Source of the DNA: Theristus sp. LFF4_11
Taxonomy: Eukaryota > Nematoda > Chromadorea > Monhysterida > Xyalidae
Length of the DNA stretch: 64,000 nt
Assembly: GCA_030248135.1 (NCBI GenBank)
Contig: JASANC010001082.1
Span: forward strand, 1 to 64,000
Direction: 5' to 3'
Shown here: positions 20,801-31,384 of the stretch, piece by piece
Layout of the letters: each line of letters begins with the position of its first letter
Position numbering within the stretch: position 1 is the first letter of the stretch
Notes under the pieces: model-generated
Told to the model about the DNA's origin: nothing
The model's input: only the letters and a program-made list of their open reading frames with translations
Database searches by the model: none
Position numbers and translations under genes: made by a program

Positions 20801-23800
20801 AAAAACAAATGAAGCAAAAAGCAACGATTTTCTAAATACTCGTTGTAAACAGCGGCTTTATAAAAAGTCTACCTTGTGAAAAGAGCGATTAACTTGCAAG
20901 CGATTGTTTAAAAAACTCGTTTTTTGTGAAAAAAAACTCCATCGTCTACAATGGGGTCCTTGCAATTCTTACGATTATCTCGCTTGTTGGTTGTCGCTCT
21001 TGAGCAAAAGGCATCATGATGACTAAAGTCATGTGGAATGACGATTGAACTGTGCATATTGTCATTAGAAGATGGACTATGAGTATTCAGTCAGGATCAA
21101 GAAAAAAAACACTGTTGCATACAAAATGTGATTGTATCTTAACGGAAAGACCTTTTATATTTTTCATGTCATTAACCGATCCGATGAAAATATTTTAGAA
21201 CTGTAAATGTGAACAGACTTACTTAATCAGCTCACACAGTAACTATCTTAGTATTATAGACTAGCCAATTGACCCGTGCCTACGGCACGGTTAGCTATTG
21301 AATACAACTGTTATTTTTGAATGGAGTTTAGCCTTTTGACCTTACCCAAGACCCGGACTAACCATGCATTGCATTTTCATTTTGAGCTGCTTTAACCGAT
21401 TGTTGTTGATTAACCATAGAAATGATCGTTTATTCTTGAAGCACTCGATGCTCCTACTTTTTTGAAAATCACAGTATTTTCAGTTTTAAGGCGCGCTTTT
21501 TTGTCAACAATATGAAAAACAATCTTTTTTAGTCAGCAACAAACAACTGACGTTCCCTTTTAAAGAATCAAAATTAATTGTCATTTATTAGCTTTTTCAA
21601 TGTCGCTGTCATTCTTGTTAAAAATTGATCGATTATATGTAGACCGTTCTACTGCTTCGCCATCGATCGTGGCCACATCTTTGTTGATGCTGCAATCTAT
21701 TCCTTGTGGAACTGGAATTTCTTGTCGATGGATTGTAAATGATGAAAAAATACTTTTTTTGAATACCGTAAAGTCTTGCATATAAGGTTCCTCCCACTTA
21801 TAAGACCCCACCCAAAATTGGGCGGAGTGTCACACGGCGGGAAACCAAAAAATTCAAAATTTTGACATGGTCGAAATCCTACCCCGTTTATAAGGCCCGG
21901 AATTCCTAATGTTCGGTTTATAAGACCTCCTCCCACTTATAAAATTGTCACACAAAATTCCACCTTTTTCAGAAAATTTTGATTTTTAAATTTATATAAG
22001 GAGCTTTATATGCAAGACTTTACGGTACACATTGCAAAACCCTTATCTGAGCTAACCCTTTTAGTGTGTAAAAGATAAAAAAAGACTACACTTTTCTGAG
22101 TATTCATTATGAAACGGTCGCTTTTGTTTTGCTATTTAGCTTCTTTCAACCCGTTTACCCTAACATAAGCGACTCATTTCAGTTTACAATCGAGTTCTTG
22201 CAATTCTTACGATTGTCTCGCTTGTCGTTGTTGCACTTCAGCATTCCAGATCGAGACGGTTTTTTTATTTCATCTTTTGCAGTCGATTATAAAATTTTGA
22301 GCTCCAAAATTGCTATTTGTCCATTGTTTGTAAGTTGTTGCTAATGAGCAAACGGCATCATGATGACGAAGTCATGTAGAATGACGATTTGAACATTGCC
22401 TTGTCATTAGAAAATAAGGTAAGAACATCGTCATTAAAAAATGGAGTAAAGTTTTTAGCAGATGATGACTTAAATAGCAAAATAGGCTCAAACTGAAAAA
22501 AATGCTTTGGAACGAAAATGTGAACAGACTTACTTAATCAGCTCACACAGTAACTATCTTAGTATTATAGATAGATAATAGACTAGCCAATTGACCCGTG
22601 CCTACGGCACGGTTAGCTGTGGAATACAACTGTTACTTTTGAATGGAGTTTAGCCTTTTGACCTTGCCCACGACCCGGACTAAACATGCATTGCATTTTC
22701 ATTTTGAGCTGCTTTAACCGATTGTTGTTGATTAACCATAGAAATGATTGTTCATTTTCGAAGCACTCGATGCTCCTACTTTTTTTGAAAATCACAGTAT
22801 TTTCAGTTTTAAGGCGCGCTTTTTTGTCAACAATATGAAAAACAATCTTTTTTAATCAGCAACAAACAACTGACGTTCCCTTTTAAAGAATCAAAATTAA
22901 TTCTCATTTATTAGCTTTTTCAATGTCGCTGTCATTCCCGTTAAAAATTGATCAATTATATGTGGACCGTTCCACTGCTTCGCCATCGATCGTGGCCACA
23001 TCTTTGTTGATGCTGCAATCTATTCCTTGTGGAACTGGAATTTCTTGTCGATGGAGTGTAAATGACAAAAAAAAAACTTTCTGAATACACATTGCAAAAC
23101 CCTTATCTGAGCCAACCCTTATAGTGTGTAAAAAAAGACTACACTTCTGAATAATTGTTGCAAAACGCTAGCTTTTGTTTTGAAACTTTTCCCCCGCTTA
23201 CTCTAACCTAAGCCAAGCCTTTTAGATTTCAAATGACGACAAATGCAAAACTTTTTTTTTGAAGACCCGTTGCGAACCGGCTGCTTTTGGTTGGTATGTT
23301 CACTTCTTTTGCCCGCCTACCCTAACCTAAGCCAAAGCTTTTAGATAGAATGGAAAGGACAAAAAGCAACACTTTACTTAATACCCGTAGCAAAACACCC
23401 GATTTTGTTTGGTATGCTTACTTTTTTTCCGCGCTTGCGTTAATTTAAGCGAGGTCTTTTTGATTGAGTGTTAGTAACAAAAAGCAACATTTTTCTGAGT
23501 ACCCATTGTGAAACGGTCGCTTTTGTTTTGCTATTTAGCTTCTTTCAACCCGTTTACCCTAACATAAGCGACTCATTTCAGTTTACAATCGAGTTCTTGC
23601 AATTCTTACGATTGTCTCGCTTGTCGTTGTTGCACTTCAGCGTTCCAGATCGAGACGGTTTTTATTTCTTTATTATTATTTTTATTTTTGCAGTCGATTA
23701 TAAAATTTTGAGCACCAAAATTGCTATTTGTCCATTGTATGTAAGTTGTTGCTAATGAGCAAAAGGCATCATGATGACGAAGTCATGTAGAATGACGATT

Positions 23801-26800
23801 TGAACATTGCCTTGTCATTAGAAATGGAGTAAGAACATCGTCATTAGAAAATGGAGTAAAGTTTTTAGCAGATGATGACTTAAATAGCAAAATAGGCTCA
23901 AACTGAAAAAATACTTTAGAACCGAAAATGTGAACAGACTTACTTAATCACACAGTAACTATCTTAGTATTATAGACTAGCCAATTGACCCGTGCCTACG
24001 GCACGGTTAGCGAATAAATACAATTATTATTTATTAGTGGATTTTGGCCTTTTGAACCGTGCCCGCCCACGACCCGGATTAAAAATGCTTTGCATTTTGA
24101 TTTTGAGCTGCTTTAGTCGTTCCCGTTTAAATTATAAAAAACAGTGTTCTGATCAAGAACCCAATTTTACTGCATTCCCTTAAAATTTAAAACAATCTTT
24201 TTTAATCGCCAATGGTCTTCCCGTTAAAAATATGAAAAGCGATTTTAACGCTAATTGAATTGAAACGACAAAAAAATATAAAAATAACGTTTTTTTAAAA
24301 ATCGTTTTGATTTGTAATTGTAACATTCAGTTGTTACTGTTGTAAAAGCATTTTTTTCATTCCTTGAATTTGTCTTGCTCTATTATATTTAGACCAAGTC
24401 GTTCCCGTTACTTTTTTTTCTGATTGCACGCAAATTAAAAAAAATTGTTGTTAAATGCACCAATGCACCATTTTCTCAAACAGCTTGGTGCGGTTTGAAA
24501 GTTGCATTTTTATTGTATTTTTTCAATTTTATTCATTAATGAGAGACTTTTTTAAAAGGCTTCTGAGCTTTCACAAAACTGGCCCAAATTGGTAACCGTT
24601 AATCCACTCCGGTTTTGTAAAAAGTTTTGTTTTTTGAAAAACCATTCCCATAAATACCGTTTTTGTAGGATGAAGCACTTTTTCAAAGCTGCACAGTTTT
24701 GTTTGTGTTTTATTCGTCGCAAATCGTTTTATTGGGAAGCCCGTGTTCTTTGGTCAGCAACTCAATCAACTATCGTTCCAGTTCAAGTAATCACAAAGAA
24801 TCTTCGCCAATGACCAATTGCCCTTCCCGCTAAAAACATGAAAAACTTTTAAAGTTAATTAAAAAGAAAAAGCAAAAAAGTAACGTTTTATAAAAGTCGT
24901 TTTTGAAAGTCTCACCTTTTTAATTAAAGTACACGCACTTTATTCAAAAACCCATTTTTTGATTTCGCTATTATTTTTTTAGCCAACATAACTCAACATA
25001 AGCTAAGCCTTTTTGTAAAATGAAAATGAATGGAAAATACAAACAATTTTTTTTTAATCCCCAATTAAATATATTACGCAAACTTAATTTTGCGTTTTTT
25101 GTTTCGCACAATTCCAATTAAACCTGTGGAATTGAAAATAAATGTTAAATGCAACTTTTCAGTGCAAAAACACTTTTGAATTTTGCTTTCCAATAGTAAG
25201 ACCATGTTTATTTAACAATGCGTTTCGTTAATAAACCCGTTTCTTCTGATTTCGCTGTTGATTTTTTACACAATGCTAGTAGATTTGTTTAGATAAAATT
25301 TTTGAAACAGCATCTTAGTTTGGGGCCGTTGTGTTAGTCTAAGCTAACTTATAACCCAAAACTTTTCAACAAAATTATGAAGCAAATATTGGTTTGAACG
25401 CATTATTGAAAACATTTAATGTCCACTTACAACGCCCATACGACTTTTTCACTTTGCGTCCCGATTATGAAAAAAAATTTCAAAGAAGGAGCTTTGTTTC
25501 ATCTTTCGCTCACGGTCATAAAGTCATAAAGCATTGAGCACCTACAACTGCATTTGCCCATCGTGCGGAATACTGGCGCTTATGACCTGGTATCGTGATG
25601 ATGACTTCAGAGTATCATGAAGAGAGACGTATTCAGATAAAAACTTCAAGTGGCATTGTTTGATTGATATTAGGCAAAAAGAGTTGAGATGTACTTTCTT
25701 AAATTTCTTAAATAGCAAAAATGAGCGCCGATTCAAATTGCAAAAAAAGTGCCACACGAACGTGCAGCTACTATCTTAGTATTATGATAGAATTATAGAT
25801 AGATAGATATAGCCTATTGACCCGAGCTTATGTGGCTTAATCAATGCCAAGCCTTTTTGGTGAAGTGGCATTGACTTAGAAAGAAAAAAACAATAACGTT
25901 TAGTGATAAATAACCCTGAAGAAAATTTACCTTGTGCTGCCGTGAAGTCGCCTACAATACAATATTTTTTAATGTATTTAAATAAATAAAAAATGCGAAG
26001 TTTATGATTTTGCGATTTTTACCCGTTTACCCTAACCGAAGGCAAGCCTTTTTGTAAGTGAAGTAAAATTGAATAAAAAAATATAAAAACTAACGTTTTT
26101 TTATTTACCCGTTTTAAAAAGCTAATGCTTTTTTACCCGTTTACCTAAGCCAAACCTTTTTTGTAAAGTGAAAATGTGAAGTTTATGATTTTGCTATTTT
26201 TACCCGTTCACCATAACCTAAGTCAAGCCTTTTTGTAAGTTAAGTAAGATTGAATAAAAAATACAAAAATTAACGTTTTTTTCATAAAAAATACCCGTTT
26301 TAAAAAGCTAATGCTTGTTTTACCCGGTTACCCTAACATAAGCCAAACCTTTTTTCTAAAGTGAAAATGAATAGAAGAAACAAAAAAGTGACGTTTATAA
26401 TTTCGTTTTGCAGTCATTGCTTCTTTTTACCCGTTTACCCCAACATGACCCAAACATTTTGCAAAGTGAAAATGAATGGTAAATACCATTTCGACCCAAT
26501 TAAAAAACTAACTTTTTTCAAAGACGGTTTTGTTACATCTTTCGCAGTCGCTCGTCAAGTTTTGAGCAGCAACAATTGCCAGTTGCCCATCGAGCGTTAC
26601 GGTGGAGTATCAATTTGAAAATGAAACATGGAGTATCAATTTCAATGAAATTTACTTGTTTTGAATCCAAAGTCCAAAGTGTCGATGTGCGTTTTGTAAC
26701 CCGATTTTTAAAAACAAAAAAGTTCAAACTTTTTTCAAAGACGGTTTTGTTACATCTTTCCCTCCCAGTCGATCATCAAGTTTTGATCAGCCACGCTTCC

Positions 26801-29800
26801 ATTTGCCTATGCTGCGCTGAACTGTCTCTGTTGACCAAAGAGTATCATGATGACTTCAGCTATGAAGAGCGACGTTTTGAGAAAACAATCTCAACTGGCA
26901 TTAAAAAAATAAAAATAGGTTAAGGAAATTGAGATGGAGTTTTCTTAAATAGCAAAAATGAGCGCCAATTCAAATTTCATGAAAATGTGAACAGACTTAC
27001 TTAATCAGTCAGCTCACACAGTAACTATCTTAGTATTATAGATTACTCGGCCATTCCGTATCACAAATGTCTCGTCTAGTTTCACCGGCTCGCCGCACGG
27101 CCATGCGCCACATCAGCAATCAGCAGCATTGCACAATCACCAACATACGGTCACCGTGTTATGCCGGATGAGATCGGACGCAATCGAGAGCGCGCCAACG
27201 AGCAGCAGACTGTTGCACAGACCGAGCAGCACGGCGACGCCACGCAACTGCCACACGGCAAGTGTCGTGCGCACGTACAGCAGGACGCACGCGCCAACGC
27301 CCAGCGCACAGCCGACGAAATAGCACAGCTGGCACAAGAAAATGCGCGTTCGCTTTTGATTTTGCGCACCGGCGTGCACTTACACACCGACACTGTTGAT
27401 AAAAACATGCGCAGCGATACCGTTGTGTTTCTGCTGATACCGTTCACCAGTATATGGCAATTTTTTTCGAACATGTCAGAAAATGACGTCATCTGCGCTA
27501 AAACACGCGCATGTCATGCACAGCAAACTTTTTTTGGCTGAAAGAATACAACACGTGAACAAACTGAACTTCTAGTGCCTGTGCATGACAGACGGGCTTT
27601 TCTTAATGGCAAATGACCTAATTTCGGTCTGACATATCTCGAACATTATTCACGTCGCGTTTCATTAAAGCAAGTATATAAAAGTTAAACGATAGTGTTT
27701 TTGCGTACCTTTCGGTTCATGTGACGATTGACAATAGGCAAACTTGTGACATTCGATACGAAAAATGAAGCGACGTAAAGGATCAACGGAAGCTCGGCAA
27801 CAAAGTGCTAAAAACAATACAAAAAACTACTTTTACAATACAAAAAGCATATTGAAGAAACATGAAGTTCAGCAGCCAAGAAGCAAAGATAGAGTATCAC
27901 CTTTTGCATGTGTTGCGTCAGTTCGATATAGAACGGAAAATACACTTGTGATATGTTGACATACATTCGAGTCACCATGTACAGTAAAGCAACCTGAAGA
28001 TGGCAGAAAAAACCGTTTTATTCACGTTTTTTTCAGAAAAACCTACAAGTTTGTAGTTGTATTCAACTTCAAGTGCATTATTTTGACGCAAAACCCGACA
28101 GTTGTCAGCAGATTATTTGCTTTAGCATGTTACGGTCACCACTTACGTTGTTGAGATTGAACGTCTGTTTTCAGTTAATAGCATAAATAAAGGGCGGACA
28201 CTAAACATGTCGCATGCGACCTCATAGAACTGCGCCTCGCGCAGCCAGTCCGCCCATCGCATCCGTCTGACGTCGGGTGTCGTCGTCGTTTGCTGCGTGG
28301 CGTCACCGTCAACGCCATGCGTACGCCAGTCGTCGGAGAACGAGAGCGAGCGTGTCGCAACCTCCGTCAGCGTGTCGACGCGACCAACAGCGGCGGTGCT
28401 CATCGTGTCGGCGGCGGTCGCTGATGGAACGCCCAAATGGAAGTACGCTGCCGCGTAGCACCCGACGGCGACAACGATCAGATTCGTGTCCTGTTTTGCT
28501 TGCTTGTTTTTGTTGGTGCACTTCAGTTGTTTGCTGATTTGCAATCATTATTGTTGGCCGTTGCGCGCGAGTCACACGGTGTGACACACACGACCGTCTG
28601 GTGCAATGCAACTGTGGTGACGTGCCCGTGCAGACATGCGCACGCTCACCATCACACCTTGCGCCAATGGACACAAGCTGTCGGTGTCACACATTTGCTC
28701 GGGTTTCATCGCAAAAAAATGTGTTTACTCAGCCAGATTTCGAGGGAGTGCTGACTAGGTTTGAAAATCCAAGTCGCTACATAAACTATGAACACACAGC
28801 ACAGTGGACACCTGAGCAAACGCCCGGAATAGGAAAAGAAAAGACCCAAAACAATCAAAACGCATACCCTGAACGTGTACAAATCTTCCGGCCCAGTGTG
28901 TTGCAGTTTTTCACCGCCTTTGTTGCTTTGAAGCAGAAACCAATAAATAATTCCGTATACACCCATGTTTGCCAACACCGTAAACGCGTAACTGAATGAA
29001 AAAACAATACATTTTGTTTGGTTAGGGGTGTCGAATAGGAAACGATTATTCCCAACCCAACTAATTTCAACTCGCCGCCACTATCCACTCGCCACAAACA
29101 AGCAGCACAACGGATGTTCAAAGAAATGTCAAATATCAATAAAATCAGTGTGTCATATTTTTGAGAGAAAAAACGTTTTTCCATTGTCCAGGAAAAACAG
29201 CGTTTTTTCGGTTTCACCCGACACAGTGAGTTGATGGCAACATTGAGGGGCTGTGCACCGTACCGCAAACTGTTCAGCGTCGTTCGTGCGCTTTCCGTGT
29301 GCGCCAATTCCGGAATCATGGCCAGATGCGAGATCTGAACACACGCCCAGCCGAATTGGAACAGCATTATGCACGGCACATAATACGCAACCTGAAAATA
29401 AAAACAACGCGCTGAAAACTGTTGGCATTTATTGCAAAATGTTGCAAAATGTCTGCTTGCATGCATGATTTTTAGTAATAATTTTTGTGCCACAAAATTC
29501 GTTGTTTTTTAAGTCGGATTTTTTTTTAATTAAAAAAATATTCTCAATTTCGAAAAATTGCAACCCGTGCCCATTTGTGACTTTATAAAGCCATTGGTGC
29601 AGTCTGAATATAGCACATGAATCGTGCGTCGACAAATAAACCTATTTTTAGTAAGAAAGAACAAATTATTCCGCTTAAAAACTGAATTTAAAAAATCAGT
29701 AGATTTTTTTAAGAAAGCAAAATGCAAGTTTTCTTCGTGTTTGTTTTGCCAAACATATGCCATAATAACGTCTTAAACAACAGGCATTATTTAAAAATAC

Positions 29801-31251
29801 TCGGCTTTGGTGACTAGCACGGATTTCGTTTCAAACTACAATTTGCTGCTCTCATAATTCTATTTTACGGCTCCAAGCGACCGTATTTTACCTTCCACCA
29901 CTCGCTGATGTCGGGCGTGATCGGGTGGACACCAAAAAACGGCCGATTGAAGATCAGCGGAAACGAGAGCGTCACGCAAATCGTGCCTGCACAAGCTGAT
30001 TTTCTGCTCTGTGGGCAGTCGATAAATTGATTCATAAAGAAGTGAGTGAGTGCAATGTCAAGGGGCATTCATGAAATTGTATTTATTAGACGCGTAGGTG
30101 TTTTAACACAGGTGCCCGTCACTAAATACAAATTCCATGAATGCCGCTAAGTAAGCTAAATGAAATGTCTTCGTGTGCGCATAATACCGCATGAGCCACC
30201 GCTCAAACCTTGAATCAACTAAACAGTCGAACCGACAAGCAGAGCACCGGGGTTTTCACGACAGATTTCATGAATGAAGTAAATTGTGCAATTTCAGACG
30301 ACTACTTTCAGCGCCGCACCAACCGAGCAAATGCCAACTTTTCCGTCGTCCCATTTTGTGGAGAAAGCCGGGAAGCGGAGCACGATCCGTGCCAAGTCCA
30401 ACCAACGGCGTACAAAGTCCATCGGTCACTGTTAACAAATTTTTTTTTCATTTACTGCGCAACAAACCCTGGTGTGTTGAACGTTGAACCGAACTGCGGA
30501 TGATGGCATGAACAAAAGCGGATTTCAACATGATTAATTGGAGAAGTCATGGCATGGCCCACAGTTTTGCAGTGAAACGTTTTGTGACATGTTGAATTTT
30601 TGGGGCCTTGAAAAATTGGAGGAAACAAAAAAATGTTTTGCATTGTGTATGCATCTAAAATAAACGGGTCAACGAACGACTAAAACACATTTTCGAGGTC
30701 CGTAAATCGGTCATATCGCATCGTATCGTAAATCGTAACAAGCCAGGAATTCCACACTAAAGTGTGTGAATAAACTTGAACATCAAAAGCAAAAAAACAT
30801 GCAACCTTGACCGACAAGCATGAGAAATCCGGAGCGTGCCGCACTCAGACAGAGGACTTTTTGCAAGAACAGCATAAAATACGTGAACCACATGCACGAA
30901 CACAGGTCGTTGTAGAAATGGCCGACGCCGAAAGCAACATCCGAACACCTGGCACAAAAAAGTGGCGTAGATAACTCGAGCAACTGGGGGAAGGGAGGGG
31001 GCGGCCAAAACTGGCAAAAGCACAAAATTCACAAATCGAACCACATATAACCATTTGAGTCGGTTGTTGTTTTGCAGCCGTCTGAGATTCAGCATCTCTG
31101 TGGAATTTATTGACACGTCTTCATCGTTGTCGGCCTCGGCATAATTTCCACCATCGCACTCGGAAAACACACGGCAGTCGGGCTCATCACTTTCGCCTTC
31201 GAGCTGTCGAACCGGGACGACGGTTGATGAAGACGGGTCGCTTTCGCTCAT
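17733..31251 (-). CDS. MFSD12-like major facilitator superfamily transporter (multi-exon, apparently incomplete)
   Basis: A minus-strand gene whose exons join in phase and read as MFSD12, a 12-helix transporter of lysosome-related compartments linked in vertebrates to cystine import and pigmentation. Exons: 31251-31052 (acidic N-terminal tail), 30948-30806 (GVGHFYNDLCSCMWFTY), 30428-30324 (TDGLCTPLVG, then MGRRKSWHLLG), 29986-29892, 29391-29264 (LFQFGWACVQISHLAMIPEL), 28991-28868 (RYAFTVLANMGVYG), 28490-28221 (WADWLREAQFYE), about 27352-27149 and 17834-17733 (ESGAFVYGCMSLVDKLASG). Helices 7-8, after WLREAQFYE, and helix 12 were not found, so small exons are unrecognised or the locus is damaged. 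The last resolved intron is 9.3 kb and full of repeats. Family assignment is strong; integrity is uncertain. Confidence 0.85.
17972..18080. repeat. AAAACCGGTTTT-type hAT-like MITE fragment
   Basis: It starts TAGAGTTGGTAAAAAACCGG and contains repeated AAAACCGTTTTAAAACC. Its composition resembles the 119-bp MITE at 34719-34837 and the tract at 38613-38710. No clear target duplication was found. Confidence 0.4.
18110..18287. repeat. Short tandem repeat, about 36 bp, TTTTAGCGTAACTTT
   Basis: About four to five imperfect copies of GATATTTTAGCGTAACTTTC followed by AACAAATAAAGTAAC. The TTAGCGTAAC core is the inverse of the GTTACGCTAA terminus of the adjoining palindromic element. Confidence 0.6.
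18288..19499. mobile_element. Long-inverted-repeat element with internal 142-bp tandem repeats
   Basis: The left end starts GTTACGCTAAAATAGGATA. The right end is its inverse, and homology between the arms extends over several hundred bases. Between the arms a unit of about 140-145 bp (AGATTTCAAATTTNNACC...GTGGGTTACGGTAACGCC...) repeats about four times in the left half and about twice inverted in the right half. No coding sequence was seen. Confidence 0.7.
19500..21260. mobile_element. Helitron/Helentron-like non-autonomous unit 1
   Basis: It begins ACTAGCAAATTGACCCGTGC and has the hairpin CCGTGCC-TAC-GGCACGG near its start. It ends CAGTAACTATCTTAGTATTA then TAGA before the CTAG of the next unit. 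Internally, satellite-like units of about 190 and 235 bp (TACCCTAACCTAAGCCAG...TTTTTGATCGAGTGCAACA) repeat. No Rep/helicase was seen. Confidence 0.5.
21261..22582. mobile_element. Helitron/Helentron-like unit 2
   Basis: It starts CTAGCCAATTGACCCGTGCC with the same hairpin and ends GTATTATAGATAGATAATAGA. Its centre (about 21420-21800) is nearly identical to unit 3. Confidence 0.5.
22583..23976. mobile_element. Helitron/Helentron-like unit 3
   Basis: It has the same 5' CTAGCCAATTGACCCGTGCC plus hairpin and the same 3' block GTGAACAGACTTACTTAATC. It adds extra copies of the AACCTAAGCCAAGCC module at 23205-23460. Confidence 0.5.
23977..25808. mobile_element. Helitron/Helentron-like unit 4 (diverged)
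   Basis: The 5' end matches units 2 and 3. The body is more diverged and AT-rich. The 3' end reads CAGCTACTATCTTAGTATTA followed by ATGATAGAATTATAG. Confidence 0.45.
25809..27046. mobile_element. Helitron/Helentron-like unit 5
   Basis: The 5' end is diverged (ATAGCCTATTGACCCG, without the intact hairpin). The body repeats a TTTACCCGTTTACCCTAACC-type module. The 3' end is the canonical GTGAACAGACTTACTTAATC...GTATTATAG. Confidence 0.45.
27149..27352 (-). CDS. MFSD12-like exon with helices 9-10
   Basis: It encodes RTRIFLCQLCYFVGCALG, VGACVLLYV, GVAVLLGLCNSLLLVGALS and IASDLIRHNTVT, which matches MFSD12 up to the ADLIGxxT motif. The donor ACC|GTATGT at 27149 is strong and joins in phase 0 to the exon at 17834. 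The 5' boundary is unclear. A TAA lies in frame just upstream, and the only nearby AG (GTGTAAG) is a poor acceptor, so a sequence error or unusual splice is possible. Confidence 0.75.
28221..28490 (-). CDS. MFSD12-like exon 7 (central loop, WADWLREAQFYE)
   Basis: It is a 90-codon exon. A helix, NLIVVAVGCYAAAYFHLGV, is followed by a hydrophilic central loop rich in Thr/Ala and then RMRWADWLREAQFYE. In MFSD12 the W(K/R)xWLREPxFYQ segment precedes helix 7. The reading frame continues past the GAG|GTCGCA site but no longer resembles the family. The expected next segment (helices 7-8) is not recognisable between 27.4 and 28.2 kb. Confidence 0.8.
28868..28991 (-). CDS. MFSD12-like exon 6 (RYAFTVLAN)
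   Basis: The acceptor CATTCAG at 28992-28993 starts the exon with the base completing Arg. It then encodes YAFTVLANMGVYGIIYWFLL and a loop ending DLYTFR at AGG|GTATGC, phase 0. Confidence 0.85.
29264..29391 (-). CDS. MFSD12-like exon 5 (QFGWxxxQISHLxxIPEL)
   Basis: It encodes VAYYVPCIMLFQFGWACV, QISHLAMIPELAHTESA and RTTLNSLR. The QFGW and QISHL...IPEL motifs are hallmarks of the MFSD12 group. The donor is TTTGCG|GTACGG, phase 2. Confidence 0.88.
29892..29986 (-). CDS. MFSD12-like exon 4 (helix 3)
   Basis: It encodes GTICVTLSFPLIFNRPFFG and ends ISEWWK at AAG|GTAAAA, phase 0. The sequence matches MFSD12 helix 3 and the following loop in spacing. Confidence 0.85.
30063..30151. repeat. Small inverted-repeat MITE (about 90 bp), copy 2
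   Basis: GGCATTCATGAAATTGTATT is inverted at the other end (AAATACAAATTCCATGAATG) around GTTTTAACACAGGTGC. It is the same family as 14246-14336. It lies in an intron of the MFSD12-like gene. Confidence 0.6.
30324..30428 (-). CDS. MFSD12-like exon 3 (DGLCTPLVG motif)
   Basis: It encodes VTDGLCTPLVGLGTDRA and MGRRKSWHLLG. The first part is the conserved loop and helix-2 region of MFSD12, and GRRKxWHL is the cytosolic loop before helix 3. The acceptor is TTAACAG and the donor CTCG|GTTGGT, both in phase 1. Confidence 0.85.
30806..30948 (-). CDS. MFSD12-like exon 2 (helix 1-2, GHFYNDLC motif)
   Basis: It encodes CSDVAFGVGHFYNDLCSC, MWFTYFMLFLQK and FLMLVGQG. The GHFxNDLCxxMWFTY segment is the diagnostic first-helix motif of MFSD12. 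The exon begins with one base completing Trp and ends in phase 1 (CAAG|GTTGCA). Confidence 0.85.
31052..31251 (-). CDS. MFSD12-like exon 1 (start codon, cytosolic N-terminus)
   Basis: ATG at 31251 begins an acidic, Ser-rich tail (MSESDPSSSTVVPVRQLEGE...) that leads to LRRLQNNNRLKW just before helix 1. The donor splits the Trp codon: TG|GTTATA, with G supplied by the acceptor CCAG|GTG at 30948. An in-frame continuation past the donor is intron and does not resemble the family. Confidence 0.8.
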
Positions 31252-31384
31252 CTCATCAAACTCAAGTAACTGTAAGGGGTTGTAATTGATTTGTATACAT
31301 TCTTAAAAGTGATTTTTTTGATTTCTGATCAGAGGTTGCTTGCAATGAGTCGTTGTAGGTTCCTAATCCTAAACCTAATCCTAA

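Larger units (their letters stand above)
17835..27148 (-). other. 9.3-kb repeat-filled intron of the MFSD12-like gene
   Basis: The bounding splice sites, GTATGT at 27148 and CTGCAG at 17835, join the exons in frame. The intron holds a hAT-like CCGG-palindrome fragment, a 36-bp repeat, a palindromic element and five Helitron-like units in tandem. No other gene was seen in it. Confidence 0.75.

Noticed and set aside
19900..24813. Frames of 60-95 codons in the Helitron-like array
   Set aside because: Near-identical frames recur with each repeat unit and carry stops and slips between copies. They match no protein.
30757..31047. Continuation of transporter exon 1 past the splice donor (VVRFVNFVLLPVLAAP...)
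   Set aside because: The family motif GVGHFYNDLC is in a different frame, and the intron 31051-30949 restores it.
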